DNA of 64,000 nucleotides from NCBI RefSeq assembly GCF_000002595.2, contig NC_057006.1, forward strand, positions 6,527,512 to 6,591,511, written 5' to 3'. The translations under genes were made by a program, and so were the position numbers. Numbering within the stretch: the stretch's first letter is position 1; each line of letters opens with the position of its first letter. Under the pieces are notes generated by a model. That model ran no database searches, was not told where the DNA came from, and worked only from the letters and a program-made list of their open reading frames with translations. Below, piece after piece: positions 35,087 through 46,314 of this stretch. This DNA comes from Chlamydomonas reinhardtii (lineage: Eukaryota; Chlorophyta; Chlorophyceae; Chlamydomonadales; Chlamydomonadaceae).

Positions 35087-36958
35087 CTACTGCTGCTTCC
35101 CCGCCTCCTGCGCTGCCACGGGCCGGCTCTCCGCCGGCAGCTCCTCTCCCGCGGGGATGAACTTGAGCGCCGCTGCGTTGATGCAGTAGCGCTTGCCGGT
35201 AGGCGCCGGGCCTGTGGCACAGCGGCATGTCCCACAGGCCAGACACAAGCTTCAGACACGTTGCCTCACGCAGTGCGGGTGGTTGGACCAACGATAAGGC
35301 TCCAGGTAGTCCGTCGCTAAACATGGTATGATGACAGGCGGCCCAACCTCAACATGATTACTTGAGGCGGTGCGCAAGCACAGCTTTACTATACACACCC
35401 ACCGTCATCGAACACGTGCCCCAGGTGTGCGCCGCTGCGTGCATCCAGCACCTCCACTCGCGGCATGTAGGGGATCGACATGTCCACCACCTCGACGATG
35501 TGTGCCGGGTCAATGGGCGCGAAGAACGACGGCCAGCCCTGCAAGCGCGCACACGGTTGTGGAGGCTGGTATGATATGTTTCCGCGCCATGCTCCAGGTA
35601 CATGGGGGGTGTAGGTGTTTTGTGTCAACACGCGCCGGCGCAAGCAGCAGATTGGAACCAAAGCCATGCCTTCATTCCAATCCACACGTGGCTTACCGTG
35701 CCGCTGTTAAACTTGGTGTCCTGTGAGTCGGGATAGTTGGAAGGAAGGGAGAATCGAAGTGAGCAGTTCCACTATTTGCGTCTGGGGGCTACACATGCCC
35801 ATTCCCTTGCCACCCAGCCCCGCCACATGGCCAGCACCACTACCCCAAAGCCCTGCCCAATGCTGGCATGCGTCCGCGTCGGATCCCAAACCCCGGATGG
35901 CCGCCTCCCTTCTTTCCCCGCTCCTCACCGAGCTGAACAGGGGCAGGCCGCCCAGGGCGCACACGTACGTGCCGCGCTGCTTGTTGTCGTGCGTGTAGCC
36001 GTTGACGGTCTTGCCGGTGAAGGCGCGCTCCGTGCCGTGCTCCAGCGTCACGTACCTGCGGTGGCGGCGGTGGATGTGTCACGGCGGTACATGAGTCGTG
36101 CCCGTGATGGGTTAGCAGAAGGTGGCACGAGGAAGGCAGGCGGTACGTAGTCAGCGGCAGCAGTTGGGCTGCACCGCATACGCCACCACCTGATGCTTAC
36201 TTCTGGAAGTCAGTGAGCCCCTCTGCCGCCCGCTGCCGCTCCTCAGCAGTCAGGGGGGTCACGTCATAGCCGGCGCGGCTGACCTTGGCGGGAGTGGACT
36301 CTGTGAGCGGCCGGGAATGTGCCGTACAAGGTTTGAGTAGGGAAGGCGAGGATGCTAGCAGGAGCGCCACAAGAGGCTATATGGCGAAGGAGGGCCCAGG
36401 CCAAAGGCCAGGGAGTCCGCGCACCCACGCCCACACCTGCCGCCATCGGTTTGGCTAGCCCTACGAGTCTATGCCACGCTCACCGTCTCGCGGCGCCCAC
36501 CCACGGCTGGACTTCGTCTGCTTGCCGCCCATCTCGGGCACCTTGCCCTTAAACAGCCACCCCAGTAGGTCGGCAGCCGCGTACAGCCGCGTTTGCCGGG
36601 CGGGGCGGGCGGAACCGAAGGCAGAGGGCGCGCCGCGGACACGCGCTGAGGTGCCGGAGCGCAGGCGCAGGGCAGTCGTGGAGGTCCTGTCAGGAATTTG
36701 AGTCGTAGCACGGGACGGTGAAGAGAATCACGCCGTATAAGGAGTTTTGGGGCGTCGTGCAACAGGCAATCTGCCCACCACACACACACGAGTGTGCCCA
36801 AAACACATAGCAGGCACATTACATGGGGTCGCCACAAGCTGTTTGTTTGTGCATGTTCGTCAAGATGGTATGCAAATGCCGCGACGTGAGTGCGCGTGAG
36901 GGTGACTGGGTGTTGGAAGCATCATCAAAATAAGAAGCTCTCACCTGCTGGCGAGCAT
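35087..36958 (-). CDS. MSRB: Methionine-R-sulfoxide reductase B, organelle-targeted (242 aa)
   Basis: Seven exons read leftward: 36945-36958, 36484-36686, 36201-36300, 35929-36055, 35697-35720, 35403-35538, 35087-35211. The first exon is 14 nt and the fifth 24 nt, and every junction closes. The enzyme reduces the R form of methionine sulfoxide using thioredoxin-type electrons. A leader ([16 protein letters not shown]) indicates plastid or mitochondrion. MsrB motifs: [53 protein letters not shown] and the catalytic Cys211 in GKRYCIN. Cys138 may resolve the disulfide. The usual zinc-binding CxxC after TYV is CALG here, so this looks like the zinc-less kind. It is divergent from the zinc-finger gene, with only about 200 bp between. 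Confidence 0.92.
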
Positions 36959-37154
36959 ACTAAAGAGCTGAGCCACAACTGCTAAAAGATTGACTAGGTA
37001 ACGCAATCAAATAAACAATAGCGCATTTGGCAGGGCCAAAAGTTCCACAATGCAACGATTGCTCATCGGCACATCGCACTCAGTGACAGCCTCCGCCACT
37101 TCATTATTAAGTAGGCTGTCCGTAAAGCGCTAAGGTCTTGTAACGATGAGGTAA
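36959..37154. promoter_or_regulatory. Compact bidirectional promoter
   Basis: 196 bp, clearly AT-richer than its surroundings, between the MSRB start (-) and the zinc-finger gene start (+). Confidence 0.4.
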
Positions 37155-40100
37155 ATGACCACGTCTGGCCCGCCAAACTCCAAAGGTCACGGCGGCAACA
37201 ACATGAGCCGGCAAAACGCCGGACGCGGTAATTCACGGGAGTGGAGCCGGAACGGTGGCCAATCGGCAAGAGACGAGCAGCAAGGCGGCCGCGGCGGCCA
37301 GCGCCAGCGTTTCTGCGAGCTTTGCCAGTGCTGGGTCGGAACCACTGTATGGCCGGGCCATGTAGCGGGTGAGTCGCCGCCTGCCTGCTCCTCGCTTACC
37401 TCGCCCTCCTTCCTGATCCCCACCTCTTTAAGCACTGCGCTGCACCCGCGTCCTTTGCTCCCCAGGCATCCGCCACCGCCGCCAGGTGGCCAGCGTGGCG
37501 CTCCACGGCGAGCCGGGCCACCTGGTCATGTCGGTGTTCGAGCCGGCGCCGCCCGCACACTACCAGGGCCGTGACCCGGTGGCAGCGGCGGTTGCGCAGC
37601 AGCAGCTCCATGACCTAGCTCTGAATCCTGAAGGGGTGATGGAGGCACAGGCCGAGCTGGCGGCAGCTGCCGTGGCGGGCGGAAGGGGGCGGCAGCCGGG
37701 AGGCAGCGGGCGAGGTGGCGGAGGCAGGGGAGCTGCGGATGCCGCGCCGAGGCGGCCGCACTCTCAGGCGTTTGCGGAGCTGCAGCGGCGCAAGGAGCAG
37801 CGCGCGTCACGTGCTGGCGGCCCCGCGCCCTTCCCCTTCCCCGGACCTGACGGCCCTCGGCCCCGGTCCGGCGGCGCCAGCCGGCCCGCAGCCGCCGGTC
37901 TGTCAGACCTGGACCGCCACCTCGCAGCCCTCGCCGCCACCACCTCAGCAGCTGCGGCAGCGGCCGGCGCCTATCGCTGCCGACCCTCGCCCGCCGCCGC
38001 GGCCGCGGCCGCCGCCGCCGCCTTCCTCCGCTTCGCCCCCAGCGGGGAACAGCTGTCGGCGCTGTCCACCGCTGCGGCGCGTGAGGCGCTGCATCACACC
38101 GGCACGTACACGCGCCTGTACCACGGCACTATGGCGCTGCTGGGCGAGGATGCGCTCCAGAGGGCGGCTGAGACGCTGCCGGTGGAGCTGGGGCGGTATC
38201 TGGTGGCGCTGCAGGGCTGGGAGGAGGCAGAGCACCGGAGGCTGGGGCTGGCGGCGGGAGGGGTGCCAGGACAGCAGCAGGAGGGGAGCGGCAAAGCTGA
38301 CATGGGGGAACGAGAAGAGGAAGACGGCACTGGCGCCAGTAGCAGCACCAGCAGCGACGAGAGCGAGGATGAGAGCAGCAGCAACAGCAGCAGCAGCGGC
38401 GACGAGGAGGAGTCGAGCGAGGAGGACTCAAGCAGCGACAGTGAGGACAGCAGCGACGAGGACGCGGCGGCGACACACGGTGGGCGGCGGCGGCAGCTGC
38501 CGCAGCAGCCTGCAGTGCTACCACACCCGGCCCTGCATCTGGGCCCTGCGGAGCTGCTGGTGCTGTCCATTCACCCACTGCTGGCGCCCGGACCGCTGGC
38601 GCTTGGAGCGGGGGTGGCGGCGGTACCGGGGTCAGCTGCACCAGGGCCGTCAGCAGGTGGAGCCGCAGCAGTGGCGGCGGGTGCGAACACGGCGAAGGCG
38701 GCGGCGGTACCTGCCAGTGCCAAAGCGCATGCAGGCCGTGGGCCAGGAGCTGGCAGCCAAGTGCGGCAGCGCGTGGCGGGCGGGCAGGCTGCGGTGGCTT
38801 CCCGGGCCGCTGCCGCAGGCGCTGCCAAGCCATCTGGGTCAGGGCCGAAGGCAGGACCGGGAACAGCTGAAGCAGCCGGATCAGGAGCGGGGGTCTTGCC
38901 GCGCTGGCGGTTGCAGCTGCCGCTGCGGCGGCTGCATCTGGAGCTGCCGTTCCGGCCGCAAGGTAAGGAGGCCGCTGCCACCACCATCGCCCTGTGTGTG
39001 CTGATGGCGGCGCTACGCCGCCACGCGCCACCGTCATTACCACAGAGTGGCACCGGCGCTGCCGGCAGCGCGCTAGTAACAGGAGCAACGCGTGGAAGCG
39101 GAGGCGCAGCTGCAAGCGGCGGCAGCAGTAGCAGTGGCAACGGGGCCCGCCGGCGGCGTGCTCGGAGCCATGGGCCGGAGGAGCGTGGGGCCGGAGGCGG
39201 GGCAGGGGAAGGTGCGCGGGCGCCTGGCGAGGGCGTGCCTGTTTGGCCTGACCCCATGCGACCGGCGGCAGCGGAGTTGGAGAGTGTGGCACTGACCCTG
39301 TCAGCCGGCGAGTACATGGAGGTGCGCGGGGCGGTGGAAGGTGCTGGGAACCTGGGCAATGGGCATGCATGGGGTCCTGCTTGTGCGCGCTCGATGTGCA
39401 ACCGTACTGCAATCAATATGCTCGTGTCTTCTCTCATGCACCTGGGCAGGTTGTGGCCCAGAGCGGCCCGCAGCGCCTGAGTCACCTGGTGCCGCTGTGG
39501 GGCCACGTGTTGACCGGGCTGGCGGCGCTGGCGGCTGCGCGGCCGGGTCTGGTAGAGGTGGGGCTGTCATGGCCGCCGGGGGTAGTGGCGGCAGCGGCGC
39601 TGGAGCGACTGCAGCGGGCGGCGGCAGACCCGGGTCCGGTGCGGGCGCGGCGGCTGGCGGTGCTGATGGGAGCACACCCCAGGCTGGGTGAGTGGGGTTC
39701 GGGTGTGGAGGTGTGTATGGTTGTACCGGGAGGCGGGTGCTTGATGGCTTACTGTCATGGGGAGGCGGAGGGGGCTGGCGGGCGCCTGTGTCTACATACC
39801 CTTTGACAGCTGCCCCGTCAACCTGTTGACATCGTCCGGGCTCGCGGTCTTAGCTGACGTGCCCCCACATATACCTCGACGGACGCCTCGCAGGTATGGC
39901 CAGCCCTGTGCGGCTGCTGCCGGCCGAGGTGCTGGAGCTGGTGCTGCAGGCCGCTCTACCACTCAGTCGCCCGCCCCTGCCGCCGGGCCGGACAGCAGCA
40001 GCGGCCCCAGCAGGCCTGCACAGGGGTGCCAGCGGGGGGCCTGCTGTTGCTCCTACGCCTGCCGCCACTGCCGCCGCCGTCACTGCTGCCGCTACCCGCA

Positions 40101-40492
40101 CCGCCGTGCGGCTGTCGGTGCCGGAGTGGATGCCGGCTGCTGCTGTGGCAGCGGCGGCGCCGGCCCCTGGCGACCAGCACGCGGCATTGGCAGCGGCGAT
40201 GCTGGCAGGGGCCCAACATGGCGGGGGGTTGGGTGTGGCACAGCCAATGGACGTGTGGGCGCCGCCGCAGGCACCTCAGCAGCACCAGCACCAGCACCAC
40301 CAGGCTCATCAAGCTGGGGCCGGAGCCGCAGGAGCAGGCGGTGGTGTAGGGGCAGCGGGTCTTGGGCTTGGAGGAGGTGGAGGTGGCGGAGGCGGCGGTG
40401 GCGGTCCAGGGGGCGCCCTCGCGGCGGCAGGGCCAGCGTTGCCGGCTGGCCTTGCGCCTGACGTGGCTGCTGCTGCGCGCTGGCTGCTGTAG
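37155..40492 (+). CDS. C2H2-type zinc finger protein with acidic serine tract (968 aa)
   Basis: Four exons in phase: 37155-37368, 37466-39321, 39450-39687, 39894-40492. Near residues 53-76 is FCELCQCWVGTTVWPGHVAG followed by IRHRR, a C-x2-C...H-x5-H finger like U1-type RNA/DNA-binding fingers; it is split by the first intron. The rest is Ala/Gly/Pro-rich. It has a long Ser/Asp/Glu block (38314-38472, alternating SSSD and EEDSS) that looks like a casein-kinase-2 target, and a conserved-looking stretch WRLQLPLRRLHLELPFRP. The segment MASPVRLLPAEVLELVLQAA recalls the start of an F-box, but the remainder of that motif is not visible. I cannot assign a family. A nucleic-acid-binding role is inferred from the finger only. 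Confidence 0.6.
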
Positions 40493-43365
40493 AGGCCTGG
40501 GCTGTGTGGCCTAGGTGGGTCAACGCAAAGGTTCCGCTTCTGCGTTATTCTGTTCAGAGGTGCCTTCAGAATTTTGATCGAGGAGGAACCCCAAGCTTTT
40601 TGTTGTGGGCTGCGTGCAAGGTTGTTGCTGGGCCGGTGCCGTGCGGGCGCGTGCAGCTCAGGCAGGAAGTCTGACCGCTTGCAGCACTTGCGAACGCGAA
40701 CTGCAAATACGGTAGTCGTAAAAGCAAGTCCGACCCTCTCTTCGTTATTACCGTACACCATCGTAATGGCTTGGAACGATATGGGTTTTCTACCCGCAGT
40801 TGTGCCAGAGGCGTATGGACCAGGGGGGGGGTAGAAAGCTCAGATTCTTACCCCATGCTCAAAATTACAGAGCTTTAGGAGAGCATTATGCACGTACTTT
40901 TAGTTTCTTAAGGGGGTGTCTGGTGAGGAAGTTCTGGGCCGCCAAAGTTGGGGGGTCGGTCCTCGTCCCTGGGGGTCCGTCGGGTTTCGGGAGCCCATCC
41001 CGGCGGATTTCGGGAAGCGCCCCACAAGCAGAACTAGGGGCCAAACGCAGCAGTACGAGGCTCATATGTGCACGTTATGACGTAATAAGCACAAACAAAG
41101 CGTGGGAGGGCTAAGTTGCGCGTCCGGGCGTGGACATGTCAGGACATGTCTCCACATTCAACACATGCGCACTGACACAGCTTGGCTCTGAAGCGCTGGT
41201 GCGCTCGAGTTCACGTCTAACAAGGCTGCCGGTGCACATTGTCCATTCGTCACGCGGCAGAGAGTTGAGCGCGGGGTGGTCTGGGTCGAGGGGATTGCCA
41301 TGGATAGGATCCCGCCGGTGACCGAAGTCTCAGAACAGGACCGCTGATGACACGGAGTGATAGTGCTCGTCAAGAGGAGTCGATTGACACCACTTTGGTA
41401 TTAAATGGAGGGGTTTTAACCCCTGAACAACAAGGTTTTGTCCGTCGGGGGGTCGGTCGTCCCCTCAAGGGGGGTCCCGGGGGATTTCGGGGCATGGGGT
41501 CTGGCACTTTGTTTCCTACCCCCCCCCTGTATGGACAGCGGGCAAGCAGGCTTGGGACCCAGGTTGCGGGGGGAAACGAGGATCAAACGGCGGGGCGCGG
41601 GCGACGGGGTTACAATCCACGCGCGTGCTGCGCGAGTCTGCTTATTAGGTTCAACCCACATCATGCTTTCGCTGTGTCGTGCCATACTATATTATAAGTA
41701 GTATCATATGTTCACAAGGACGAGGGACCGCACAGACCCCACACACCTGTCCATGCTCCACAAACTCGGTTCACGTCCCAAAGCGCTGGCGCTTTGCAAG
41801 CCATTGCATTTTAAACATCTGCCATCATACAATCATCGCAACGACTTAAGGCGGTCGCCAAGGGCTGCAGCGGAAAGCACCGATGGCTTTTCAGCTGCGC
41901 CCGGCCTTGGGCCGGCACCCCCAAATGACTGGCCCAGGTTGCCAGCATACAATCGAGGACATGCGATAGGCCCGTAAGGAACCCCGTATGTGAGCCAGGC
42001 GGCTGGCGCCAGTCGGTGCAAGTGCAGCTCCGTCACGTATGCGCATGTTGGCAAGGCGAGCAGCAAGCAAGAGCGCTGCCCATGGTCCAGCGGGCGCTCC
42101 GCTGGTGGAGCTCGCTCCTAGAACATCAGCAAGGTTGAGGCAAGGAGCTGCTGCCCGGGCTTGGCGCGCGCAACGCACCAAAGTATGCCGTTTAGGGCCC
42201 CAAAACCACGTCCCCGCGCCAAGTTGCGCCAGGCCGGGGCCTGCCTGACCTTTAGCTATCATAAGTGCCCGCCTGGGTTAAGTTTTGCGCCGAGAAGGCC
42301 AGCCGAATGTCCGCAATAGCCGAAACTGGCATTTGGGTCTTTTCTGGTGCGTGAATCTGAGAGCAGCGCACCAAGCCCCACACAAGTGCCGGCAGGTGCA
42401 TGTTGACAGAATTGTGGGCTTGGGCAAAGTCCTGGCCTGGGAAACATTCAGGAAATGGGCCAGGCCAAGATGGGGCGCAAGAACCGGAAAGGAAAGCCGG
42501 CCTCTGAGCCGGCCCCAGTCACCAAAACATCAAGCTAGCACTTGGGAACTAGCAGTTACCAGCATTCCTCACCTTGATTGACCTAAACCAGCGCCTCTTC
42601 TGTTGCGGGTGCCCCTGTTGCGAGAGACCTTGCCACTTCGAGCACCGCTTCCATTTCGCGGCCCTGCACTCTTTTAGTCCAGCCAAGCAAGGAAATGTGC
42701 CCAGTTGGCACAGAGCTTTGGAGCACGGGCGCGCTGCGCAGGTGAGCCGGCTCGGGGCCAGGCGTTGTGGGGCGCATTTTTCGGGCTGGTCAGCGCGTTG
42801 ACGTTGGGCTCTCCTCGTGGTCAACTTGTGGGCACATTGTGGCTGAGTCTCCGAGACCGGTTCACGAAAGTGTCGAAGTGTTTCGGGCTCCGTGACATTT
42901 CGTGGTCCCAATTGGCCCGGCTGCCGAGTCCCTCCTGTCCCGGCTTGTCCCGTGTGTCCCTGTTCCTTTGGTGCATCCAGTGCGTCCAGCTCAATGGTCG
43001 GGGCCATCAGTGCTTCTGATGCTGCAACGCCGGCCCACTTCGATGGCCGCGCGTTGCGCATCGAAAGTGCCAACGGGGTCAGTACCTGCATTATTACCTG
43101 CATCACCACTGTGCAATGTATGTTCATGATCGCATCATGCATCTTTAGTCGGCTTGTTCACGTTCCGGCCTAGGCCGGGCTGACATGCGGGTCAGTCCAT
43201 GAAGATGGATGCCTAACTCGGCCGCGCGCGGACCTTGAACGAGTCGCGCTGGTTCGGGCAAGCTCGCCAAAGCGCACGGGCTGCATCATACACCCTTCAG
43301 TCCGCATCCTTACTGAGCATAGCCCATCCTTGCTCCTACCTGCCCGCCCCCTTTCCTACGTGCAG
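40493..43365. other. Gene-poor region of unusual composition
   Basis: 2.9 kb with no supported gene. It is lower in GC than the exons and has G/C homopolymer patches at 40823-40833, 40948-40980 and 41440-41530. Two of these share the pattern gggggtcggtc...tcgtccc...tttcggg, a weak direct repeat about 500 bp apart. On the minus strand two open frames (42549-43142, 197 codons; 41891-42262, 123 codons) have a composition unlike local genes and no recognisable domain. The region may be a decayed repeat of unknown family. It ends where the first visible exon of the kinase-like gene begins. Confidence 0.4.
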
Positions 43366-46314
43366 GCTGCCAACCTGCAGGCCAAGCCACAGCAGTCGCC
43401 CGAGGCCAAGGCCACACCATCACCCGGCGGCGACCAGGCGCCGTTCAACAGCCCCCGCACGCAGCTGAGCGCCAGCGGGCCGCGCGCCGGCGGTGCCACG
43501 CCCCGCCGCCTGGACCTGGACTTCCTCGAGCCCGAGGGCAACGCCATCAGCGCACCCTCGCCGCCTGGCGGCAAGTCATCCCCCCAGCTACCGCAGTCTC
43601 CTGCCGCCCAGGCGCCACCCACATCCTCGCCGCCTCGCTCGCCTTCAAGCGCCCTATCATTTGACGTGGGCAGCGCCATCGCCGAGGCCATCTCCCTTGC
43701 GGTGCCAGCCATGCCTTCGCGCCTGCCCTCCGACTCGATGGTGGTGCTGCGCCGCACCTCGCTGGAGGTGGCGGTGGGCTCGAACGAGGCCTGGCAGCTA
43801 GACGTGCTGCTGGCACCGGGCGACACCGCCAGCGGCGTGGCGGTGCCGGAGTACGACCTGCCGGGATCCCGCGGGGGCGCGCTGACGCGCATGCGCTGCG
43901 AGAAGGTGCTGGTGGTGGTGCGGCCCACTGCGCTGGCGGCGCTGCACCGGCCCGAGCCCGTGCTGCCCAAGGCCATCCGCACCCAGGTGGACCAGGCGGC
44001 CGCCACCTCGGCCCGCAACCAGCAGGTCCGGCAGTCCGAGGGCGCCAGCCAGTACACGAGCCCGGGCGCCTTCCCGGTGCTGCTGGGGTACGACGTGCAG
44101 CCGGTGGAGGGCGGTAACGGCACCGTGCTCGAGTTCCTGACTTTCTGGTAAGTCCGTTTTGCGTTGTTGTTTGTTTAAGGGGCGGGTGACAGGTACTTAT
44201 TTATTCCCAGCCCACAGGGGGGGGGCAGGCGGGCAGGGGTGTGGGTTTTAGCTGAGCACGTGCATGGGGCCTCGCCCACCGTTCCCCTGCAGTGATGAGC
44301 TATGAGGGTCAGAGAAGGACCCACGCACGCACAGTCGTGGTGTTTTGGCCTTTATTTCTTATTCACGATTGCCCGTTTCATTGCTTGCCACTGACGTGCC
44401 GATCTTCAGGGACTGCCCCGGCGGCTACTCCATTCCCGTCTGCAAGTGGCTGAGCCCTCGCATGGACAAGTGCGACGTGCTGCGCCAGGCCATCCGGAGC
44501 GGCATCCCCAACCTGTGCCCGCCGCTGGTCCTGGACGAGGTCAACGTGCGTTCTCGCACCCTGGCGCACAGCGCGGGTGGCGGCGCGGACAGCGACGACC
44601 CCATCCGCAACGTGGAGCAGCTTGAGGTCATGATGCCGGACGGCCGCATCGCGATCTGGGCCTGCAAGAGCGTGGAGGTGGCGGTGCCGGCAGAGGACCA
44701 GGCGGCGCTGTCGTGCGGCCTGGTGCTGGTGCCGACCAGCTTCAACCCTGCAGTGCGGGAGGTGGACGCCTGGGTGGCGGTGACGCAGCAGCTGCTCCGG
44801 GTGCGCGGCGAGGAGTCACTGGCGCGCTGCTTCCCGACCATGCACGGCTGGGACGTGCTTGAGCCCACACCTGGCACCTTCAAGTTTGTCATGTACATGT
44901 GAGTTGATTAAGGCGGGGGCAGGGTCGGAGGTGGTTCAGGTGTTAGTTAGTTGCTGCCCACCACACTACTGCCAGCGTCCCGCAGCATAAGCCCGCTAGC
45001 AGCTTACCTCGCACGCCCATTTGCCGGTCCTGTCTGCTTACTGCCGTTTGCCTCTGTGCGTGCTCCTCCTTGGCCGGCTTTGCTGGGCTCCACGCAGGGA
45101 GTGGATGGCCAACGGCAGCGCCCGGGACTTCCTGTTCGCCACCATGACCTCGGCGTCCGTGTCTGACGGAGAGGTGTACGGCAAGGTGCTGGACACCGTG
45201 GGCCAGGTGCGTGCGTGCGCGTGCATGGTGTGATGGGGCAGTGCTTCATCAGTACTGTGCCGGTCTGGTGTGACGCCCGCATCTCACCCCAGCCCCCACG
45301 TGCCGATTCTTCCTTCCCATGTCGCGGTCCTGCGCACGCAGCTTGTTGACCGGCTGGACGAGTGCGGCCGCGCCGGCATTGTGCTGGGCGACTTCAAAGT
45401 CCAGAACGTGCTCATCAACGCACTGGGTGAGTGGGTCACGCACGCACTGGTTGGGTTGCCCCGCATACTGGCGAGGGGGCACGCACGTGGCACGCTGCTT
45501 GCGTGCTACACTACACTGGCTAGGCCCCGTGCATAAGAAACATTCATCCCAAGTCCGCCGCCGCCATCCAGAACAAAGGCACCTGCCTGACTGAGTTCTT
45601 GCTCGCCCCATCCCTCCTCCGTTCCGTTCAGGCGAGGCCAAGCTGTCCGACCCGGACGGCGCCTGCCCGCTGGAGCCTCACGTCGTGCGGGCTGCCCTGA
45701 CTCAGTCCAACCAGCTCGAGGCCGAGGCGCGCGCTGCCTGCACCGACTGCTGGGGCTGGTCAGCCATCTCCAAGTGCGCCACGGCGCCGGTGTGGGAGGC
45801 GCTGGCGCAGCACCCGGCCCCCAACCAGCCGTCCATGTGCACGGCCATCTACGCGCCGCCCGAGTTCTGGGTGGACTGGGCGGCGCAGCGGCTGGCGGAC
45901 GGCGCGGCTGCGGGCCACACCTGTGCCGAGGACCTGGAGGCCATGAGGCTGGAGGCACAAGACGACCACAGGCACGGAGCCCGGGACCTGGTGTGCAGCC
46001 TGCAGCGCCAGCAGTGCGACACACACGGCGAGGCACTGCAGCAGCTGCAGGGCATGAACGGCGGCCGCAGCTACATGTGCGGCGCCTCGCACATCTACCT
46101 GCTCGGCGCGAGCATGAGCAACCTGCTGTGGACGGTGGAGGTCGAGCTGAGCGCGCGGCCGGGCGCGGCGTATGCGCAGCGGCTGGCGTTTGTGAGCGAG
46201 CTGCAGGACGTGATGTTGGGGCTGATGACTGAGGAGCCCGCCAGCCGGCCCAGCCTGCAGCAGCTGCGGCGCCGGCTGGCAGAGATGCGCGGTGACTGGT
46301 GCCTCTGGGGCTGA
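43366..46314 (+). CDS. Divergent protein-kinase-like protein, 5' end not found (715 aa visible)
   Basis: Exons in phase: 43366-44147, 44410-44898, 45098-45206, 45342-45426, 45632-46314. There is no in-frame ATG near the start of the first exon, which follows an acceptor (tgcag at 43361-43365), so at least one upstream exon is missing. A Ser/Pro-rich N-terminus leads to a novel mixed domain, then a C-lobe-like kinase segment: hinge YMEWMANGSARDFLF, catalytic loop IVLGDFKVQNVLI and metal loop KLSDPDG. Against HRDLKxxN the His-Arg is Leu-Gly, while Asp477, Lys479 and Asn482 are kept (numbered from the first visible residue). DFG is DPD. A glycine-rich loop and the ATP lysine are not evident. Volvocine algae have expanded atypical kinase families; activity here is uncertain. 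Confidence 0.65.

Noticed and set aside
36944-37160. Possible tRNA in the AT-richer gap
   Set aside because: No cloverleaf or A/B box pair could be found by eye here or in the other gaps; no rRNA or tRNA gene is supported in the window.
38129-39412. 427-codon open frame on the minus strand
   Set aside because: Antisense shadow of the GC-rich zinc-finger gene; Pro/Arg/Cys-rich composition without domains.
39894-40492. F-box domain at the C-terminus of the zinc-finger protein
   Set aside because: Only the opening LPAEVLELVLQ resembles the motif; the rest is Gly/Ala/His-rich, so it is not called as a domain.
42549-43142. 197-codon open frame on the minus strand
   Set aside because: It has a start and stop, but no splice context, codon bias or recognisable domain. 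It is kept only as part of the anomalous 40.5-43.4 kb block.
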